A stretch of 64,000 nucleotides of DNA, from positions 243,830 to 307,829 of the forward strand of contig NW_020170463.1 in assembly GCF_000524195.1 (NCBI RefSeq), read 5' to 3'. Within the stretch, counting starts at the first letter, position 1; each line of letters opens with the position of its first letter. The stretch comes from Echinococcus granulosus. Lineage: Eukaryota > Platyhelminthes > Cestoda > Cyclophyllidea > Taeniidae. Positions 59,701-64,000 of this stretch are shown in pieces. The position numbers and the translations under genes are program-made. The notes beneath the pieces are model-generated. The model ran no database searches. It saw only the letters and a program-made list of their open reading frames with translations, and had not been told where the DNA came from.

Positions 59701-62424
59701 TACCCAGCCCCCCTCCTTCTGAGCATCTGATCCGACGCTTCCCTCCCGTGTCAGCCATCATGACATGATCAGTGTTGTAAGGGAAGCACCTTCGAGCCAA
59801 CTGCACCAGTCATCGAACTTTTATGCAACTGAGGAGATACTTGACCGCAATGTCACTGATCTCTCTAGGCAATTTTACTAGATCTAAAGGTTCTTTCGGT
59901 ATGGGAACTGTATTGGGAAGGGGGGAATGCGCTGGTCATCACGCATGTCTGTCACTAGTATCATCGGCCTAAAAGGAGTCAACAAAGGGCGGGATCTAAC
60001 GTAGTTCCGTGGGTGTAGGTTTTCGTTTTTATTCCTCCCTGCCACTTTGTTTTCACTTCATTGCTACGCAGGCATATCCGTCAGGGTTTTAGTCAGCTAG
60101 TAGAGAGGTGGAGGAGGTATCGCGTGTTCACTTCATTGACGCCTTCACACGGAAGCAGCAGACAGCTCCCTAAGGAACTTTTTTAGATAATTACCTTTCA
60201 TGGCTAGTATCCATTTAGTTGTTAGCAGATCTTCTGCAGACCACAGGATTGAGGTAGTTGTCGAAGGTAGACTTTAGGCAGTCGTCACTGATTCTCCCAC
60301 TCACAGCATTCGCGCTTCTTCCACCCCGCTAAGGTTTACCACCCAGCGATAGATCGAGTTCGCTTTTCGCTGCCACCAATACTGCACCCCAAGACATCCG
60401 TGAGGATGAAAAGCGGCACTGGCTTGGCCGGAAGCCCAGCCCACCTGGTAAAGGTATAATGGCGCAGCACCTAAGTGACCCCTTTACCAAAACCGAGAGT
60501 TGCACAAACAACCATTGCATTACGATTTCTTCTTGATTCACTTTCCCATTGGCATTTTGAAATCCCTTTTAAACTATCATTATCTCATCCCTACTTGTTC
60601 TTTTTTTCAAAAAACCATGTTTTTCGGAGGATTTTAGATTAACGGACCCTTCTATTTCCATCTATTTTCACAAGTACTTGTCAGAGTTATGGATTAAAAT
60701 GTTTATGCAGGCAAACCAAATTGTTTCAAATTGTTTTCAATGGTAAAAGTTAAATTACTGTTTACTCGTCCAGACAATCGTCATTGTTTGCTAAAACGCC
60801 TTTTCCAAAAGCAGGAAAATTATTCTCAGCCATCTCCGATTCTGCTATCCCGCCTTGAACTCTTCTGGCTGTCTAAACTACTTGCAATGCAATTTTCCGT
60901 GACATGGAAGGACGATCATCATTACTTCGAAAAATGTGGTCAGGGGACCCTAGTCCGGACGAGACCGAGGTTAAGGCAGTCGCATCTCGTGGCATAAGGC
61001 TTCCTCACATTTAGGTTTCATAATGGCACGAAATAAAATGTCTTATACTGTCTTGTAAACGTAAAAAGATGACTTTATCTCAACTGACACACTAACCCTG
61101 GGTGTTTCCAAGACAGTGTATCCCCCACACCCACGAGGAGATGGATCGCAACTGTGATTGGTTGGCCTTCAACTAGCGATACATGGCGAACAATTGCTTC
61201 TTGCATTCCACTGCACTCAAACTATCCGTAGACTTCTGGTAGTTGACATGCTGCACGCCTTAGAAATGTACGTTGTAGTGAATGGACCAATTTCACCAGC
61301 AATATGTGAAAGGCTTTGAGATATAAAACCTTTTTTTCTGCTCCCACGTCTGTCGGTCAGCGGTCTTTTCCTATCAGAATGTTAGCTTACTTGAAAGAAA
61401 TAGAGGGCAATAAATTGATGGTCTTTGAGGTTTATCACCACTTGTTAGTGATTGGCATGTGAATTGCATTTGTTCAGCACTGCCAACGTCCTCACCTGAT
61501 TTGTATTTCTTTCGTATCACACAAGCTGTAAATTGCTGAAGGTTCGTAGATACTTTATCCTCTGGCTCGCATTTCCTAACCCATTTCACAGTGGTACTCT
61601 CATAGCTACCGAACTTTCTCCAAATGTCTGTAACCTGGAATAAAGCAGGAAAAGTAATCACTTTGTCCAACCCGGGCAACCTCTGTACGACCATCATATC
61701 TATCTGTAATCGCTGAAATTTTCCTTACAAGGTATCTTTGAAACATGTCTCTTCATCGTGCCTATAACTTAATCACTAAGACTCATTCTTGACCGTTCTC
61801 GTGCTTATGGGTTTTCAGCACCGGACACACGCCGTGTCCGACGCAATCGCTTCAGACTTCACCGTTGTAGAGCATGCCAGATATCGAATGTCTCCTTATG
61901 ACTAGCATCTCTTCTCTTCTGTATTTACCATCAGGCACTTTCAAAACTTCCAGATCCGTACCACATGCAGGTGTTGAATGTTGGATTGCCTTGGAGGCGA
62001 TAAATGAAATCATTATAATTAATGCTGTTTAAAATTTGCTATCCGTCGAATTGATGAGTACCGTAAATTTTACGGCAAATTACCGTATTTTTTGCACCTC
62101 AGGAAAGCCTTGAAACGCCTTCGGAAGAAGCAACGCAAAGCAGAACTCCTCTCCGCGGTGGCTGCAGCTGAGGGCACCATCAAACAGGCTGATGATAAAC
62201 CCACGTTGAATAATGCCACCAAACTTGTTGAAGAGAAGGCGAAGGAGTCTCGTCCAACGAAAAAGCGAAAGCTCAAATCTAATGCGCCAGCCGAGAAGAA
62301 GCCGAAGAAACCGCATCATCAAAGGCCGCCCTCGAAGAAGCCAAAACTCTCGGACGATCGTTTGAGAGCGGCCGGCATTGACCCCAAACAGTACAAATAC
62401 ATGACCTTTAATAGGAAGAAGTAG
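53255..62424 (+). CDS. KRI1: KRI1 homologue, ribosome small-subunit assembly factor
   Basis: KRI1 acts in the nucleolus in the 90S pre-ribosome, with KRR1, in making the 40S subunit. Nine exons (53255-53724, 53858-53957, 54034-54318, 54389-54451, 54526-54792, 57328-57534, 57771-58204, 58800-58979, 62103-62424) join in phase to 775 codons and a stop, near the usual family length. Seen: N-terminal FKINEEFAKHYNKYRQKEEF, a Ser run with an acidic stretch, and FVKARRFENAWNN-like and IKTYPRKIETTLRQTSKGMT blocks of the Kri1 domain. A Kri1 C-terminal domain covers about residues 530-609 (DPKLYPDFEKYFNEFYQLDC, CRFKYRQVKPNDFGLSVEEI, DADEKELNRW). A lysine-rich tail ends AAGIDPKQYKYMTFNRKK. The gene starts 179 nt after the stop of the KY/hillarin-like gene on the same strand. 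Introns 5 and 8 hold LTR-element copies. Confidence 0.96.
53858..53957 (+). CDS. KRI1: KRI1 exon 2
   Basis: It encodes ETERLFNESNEEEEIFSKKA, the acidic stretch between the N-terminal block and the Kri1 domain. The donor is ATC|GTGAGT in phase 0. Confidence 0.92.
54034..54318 (+). CDS. KRI1: KRI1 exon 3
   Basis: It encodes EEDAEFLRDYLVNRRWR, then ELEADDEFLVKARRFENAWN. The second block matches the family's DEEFLEKQE.FE..YN region. The donor is CTG|GTGCGT, phase 0. Confidence 0.94.
54389..54451 (+). CDS. KRI1: KRI1 exon 4
   Basis: A 63-nt exon, TKEYPQTSATRYRFEEDDKE, between TTATAG and GTAAGG, phase 0 at both ends. The family has YNFRFEE.....I at this place. Confidence 0.9.
54526..54792 (+). 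CDS. KRI1: KRI1 exon 5
   Basis: It encodes IKTYPRKIETTLRQTSKGMT, a hallmark block, followed by a highly basic helix (RAEKRKARAERKAAEKAAKM). The donor is GAG|GTATGT, phase 0. Confidence 0.95.
55600..56693 (+). mobile_element. TRIM-like LTR element, copy C (in KRI1 intron 5)
   Basis: Two direct terminal repeats (about 55600-55772 and 56529-56693) flank about 750 bp. Both end alike: CACCTAAGTAGCCCCTACAC with CCAAAACCGAGATTTAAACA, and CTGAGTGGCCCCTTTACCAA with AACCGGGAGTTATACAAACA. Internal landmarks are AGCCATCACGG, GGAGTTTTGTCCTGTATGTG, GGGGTTTAACGTAGTTCCGT and CAAATGGTTCACAATCAGC. It encodes no gag, pol or integrase, and lies in the sense orientation of KRI1. Confidence 0.75.
57328..57534 (+). 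CDS. KRI1: KRI1 exon 6
   Basis: It encodes LDNDWDPEAHDRLVAKLFGS TYYG, matching the family's DFDP..HD..M.K.F...YY segment, then an acidic stretch. Acceptor GTGTAG, donor CAG|GTGAGG. Confidence 0.94.
57771..58204 (+). CDS. KRI1: KRI1 exon 7 (C-terminal Kri1 domain)
   Basis: After a basic, charged stretch it encodes DPKLYPDFEKYFNEFYQLDC, EDIINGSG, CRFKYRQVKPNDFGLSVEEI and KELNRWVSVKTMSAYR. This is the most conserved part of the family. It ends in phase 2 at ATCG|GTCAGT. Confidence 0.97.
58800..58979 (+). CDS. KRI1: KRI1 exon 8
   Basis: It completes the split Arg codon and reads TEEEEERDLRKYHSSKMLRK, as the family does after the YR of the C-terminal domain. The donor is CTCAAA|GTGAGT in phase 2; reading on would meet a stop at once. 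Confidence 0.9.
59547..60506 (+). mobile_element. TRIM-like LTR element, copy D (in KRI1 intron 8), best preserved
   Basis: The 5' LTR (59547-59696) starts TGTAGCGTCCTGAGTTTCC and ends GCCGGGAGTTAAACA. The 3' LTR (60383-60506) starts TGCACCCCAAGACATCCGTG and ends ACCGAGAGTTGCACA. About 690 bp lie between, with CCGTGTCAGCCATCATGAC, AACGTAGTTCCGTGGGT and GAGGTAGTTGTCGAAGG. There is no coding capacity. The two LTRs differ at many positions, so the insertion is old. This size and form is that of a terminal-repeat retrotransposon in miniature, a class reported in taeniid tapeworms. Confidence 0.78.
62103..62424 (+). CDS. KRI1: KRI1 exon 9 (basic tail and stop)
   Basis: After a 3.1 kb intron, TTTGCACCTCAG precedes a Lys-rich tail (KALKRLRKKQRKAELLSAVA, KKRKLKSNAPAEKKPKKPHH). 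It ends LRAAGIDPKQYKYMTFNRKK, the usual KRI1 C-terminus, and TAG. Lys/Arg clusters fit nucleolar targeting. Confidence 0.95.
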
Positions 62425-62749
62425 AGATTGTTCATCTGTACAGTAATTTGTGTATTTTATAACCAAAGGGATTTGATACAATCATTGTTTCATAACTTAT
62501 TCCCGTTGAATCGTCCAGGAAACTTTGTGATTTATAGGTGATGGGGAAGTTTACTGTCCTTGGAGAAAAAAATTGTGAATTTTTTTGTTGTATCCAAATG
62601 TCTACTGCCCGGTGGTTCTAATTACTAACTAGAATTCCGAAGTGCTTGAATTGTGGTAGCGCAGTACCCACTTCAAGCATCTTGACTTCGATTCAGCGGA
62701 ACCGACTGGTCTTTCAGTCCTTCTGGGTGCTTAACTAAATCCATCAGGT

Positions 62750-62755
62750 AATAAA
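62750..62755 (+). terminator. KRI1: candidate poly(A) signal of KRI1 (AATAAA)
   Basis: AATAAA followed by an A run lies 326 nt after the stop codon and is the first canonical hexamer downstream on the plus strand. Confidence 0.45.
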
Positions 62756-62989
62756 AAAAATTTGTCCTGTGTTTGATATAGCTTGTTGTAATAACTTGTG
62801 GAGGCTTGTATGGATAGATGTTGGCATTCTGTTGGTGCAGTATCCCTCCCTGTGGTCTCGACTACTGTTCTGTTTATTTCGAATCTTCATATCATCCTAT
62901 CTTTGCTAATTCCATGGAATATGATTGGAGTTTGTCTACTTTACGAACCAGGTTTAACTCGGTTTCTATGCTGTGGAAACTTTGTAATG

Positions 62990-64000
62990 CCTTCATTAAT
63001 CGGTTTCGGTTTAAAGGGCGCTTAAGGCTCCACGGTGGTACTTTGTTCCAGCAGCATCCCCTCCAAGGCCTCTTAGGTATAATTGTCTTTTTTTGTCTTC
63101 CGCAAAGTTTCTGATCACAACATTGGTAGCAGCGGAAAGCGAACTTGATCCTGAAGGACAAGTACCTTGATAAACCTTAGTGGGACCAAAGAAGTGCATA
63201 TGCTGCGGATAGGAGAATTTGTGTTGACCTTTCGCAGAGGGGTTAAAAATGACGTTTACTGTCGGTAACTATCCCAGTCTCGTGATCTGAAGCGACACTA
63301 GCTGTGGAAGTGAACCATCTGAAAAAGTTTGTTAAGGGAGTTGTCCACGATGCCTGTACAAAGATGGCAACTATGTGAACACGCGATGCCTCCTTGACTT
63401 CTCCATTGGCTGGATCGAACTCAGATAGATGGATGGCTGGACAGCACTGAAGTTAGAACAAAGTGGCAAGGAGAATTCTACACGAAATTCTACCCCAAGG
63501 AAGCATATAAAAACCCCGTCCTTTGTTATGTGAATCTACTGTTTGGCCAGTATTCCTACGACCAGCGATGGGCATACATGCTGGACAACACCTTCCCTCT
63601 CTCCCCCAATGCAGTTCCCATCGAGGGCGAAACTCCGGATCCAGTAGAATTCCCACGAGGGATCACTGACGTTGTGGCTAGATATCCTCTCGGTTTCACC
63701 CGAATTCGATGACTAGCGCGGCTGGTTGATTCGTGGATGTTTCTCTTACACCACCAACGCGGCAGGTTGACCAAGGGAAGCAACGCGGACGATGCTCATT
63801 GGGAGGAGGAGACTACCTAGCACCTTGATTATTTGTTTAACCCCTCGTTTTAGTTTTAAGGTCAATTAAGCCTCCGCGATGGAGAATAACGAGTCCAATA
63901 GTGTTTGACGAGAATGCTGGAACACATCGTTTACACCTACATCAAGTGGAAAAGGACAGTAGCGACTACCGCGTAACCATGTCCCGTATTCCAAGCACCA
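62990..64000 (-). mobile_element. TRIM-like LTR element, copy F (reverse orientation, reaches the window edge)
   Basis: Read on the minus strand: a 5' LTR beginning beyond or near the edge and ending at 63834 (plus-strand TGTTTAACCCC); an internal region with TAGTCATCGAATTCGGGTG, GGATCCGGAGTTTCGCCCTC and CAGATGGTTCACTTCCACAG; then a 3' LTR at about 63122-62990, starting TGTTGTGATCAG. The short open frames here (for example 63530-63712) are chance frames inside the element. Confidence 0.72.

Noticed and set aside
63530..63712. 60-codon plus-strand open frame near the right edge
   Set aside because: It lies wholly inside a reverse TRIM-like copy and its reading is not kept in the other copies.

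Overview
The window is animal genomic DNA. It is AT-rich and gene-sparse, and its protein-coding genes are broken into many short exons by GT-AG introns. A short head-to-tail intergenic distance, a 3' splice site immediately before a start codon, and dispersed short LTR elements suggest a parasitic flatworm, most likely a tapeworm. That placement is inference. Two runs of exactly 100 N (14671-14770 and 36432-36531) mark assembly gaps.

Left third (minus strand): a TRPC-type cation channel gene. It starts with a coding exon at 21068-20878, crosses an 8.5 kb intron, and continues through exons at 12322-12220, 10675-10019, 8397-8224, 3690-3459 and 1861-1580. These encode a novel N-terminus, the ankyrin region, the conserved post-ankyrin TRP segment, and membrane segments S1 to S3. 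The pore, TRP box and C-terminus lie beyond the left edge. The exon for the pre-S1 segment was not found with certainty; two weak in-phase candidates are given.

Middle (21.1-37.5 kb): no convincing gene. This intergenic stretch between the divergent channel and KY-like genes is rich in copies of a small LTR element of about 0.85-1.1 kb that carries no coding capacity (TRIM-like). It also holds three solo-LTR-like copies and two copies of an unrelated repeat of about 340 bp.

Right third (plus strand): a kyphoscoliosis-peptidase/hillarin-like gene (exons from 37531 to 53075). Its transglutaminase-like core appears to have lost the catalytic Cys-His-Asp triad. Only 179 nt after its stop codon comes the start of KRI1 (nine exons, 53255-62424, 775 residues), a nucleolar small-subunit ribosome-assembly factor. 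The spacing and the splice acceptor 2 nt before the KRI1 start codon suggest a polycistronic, trans-spliced gene pair. Two sense-oriented TRIM-like copies sit in KRI1 introns, and another, in reverse orientation, closes the window.

The three genes are not obviously linked in function: membrane signalling, a cytoskeletal or muscle-type scaffold, and ribosome biogenesis.
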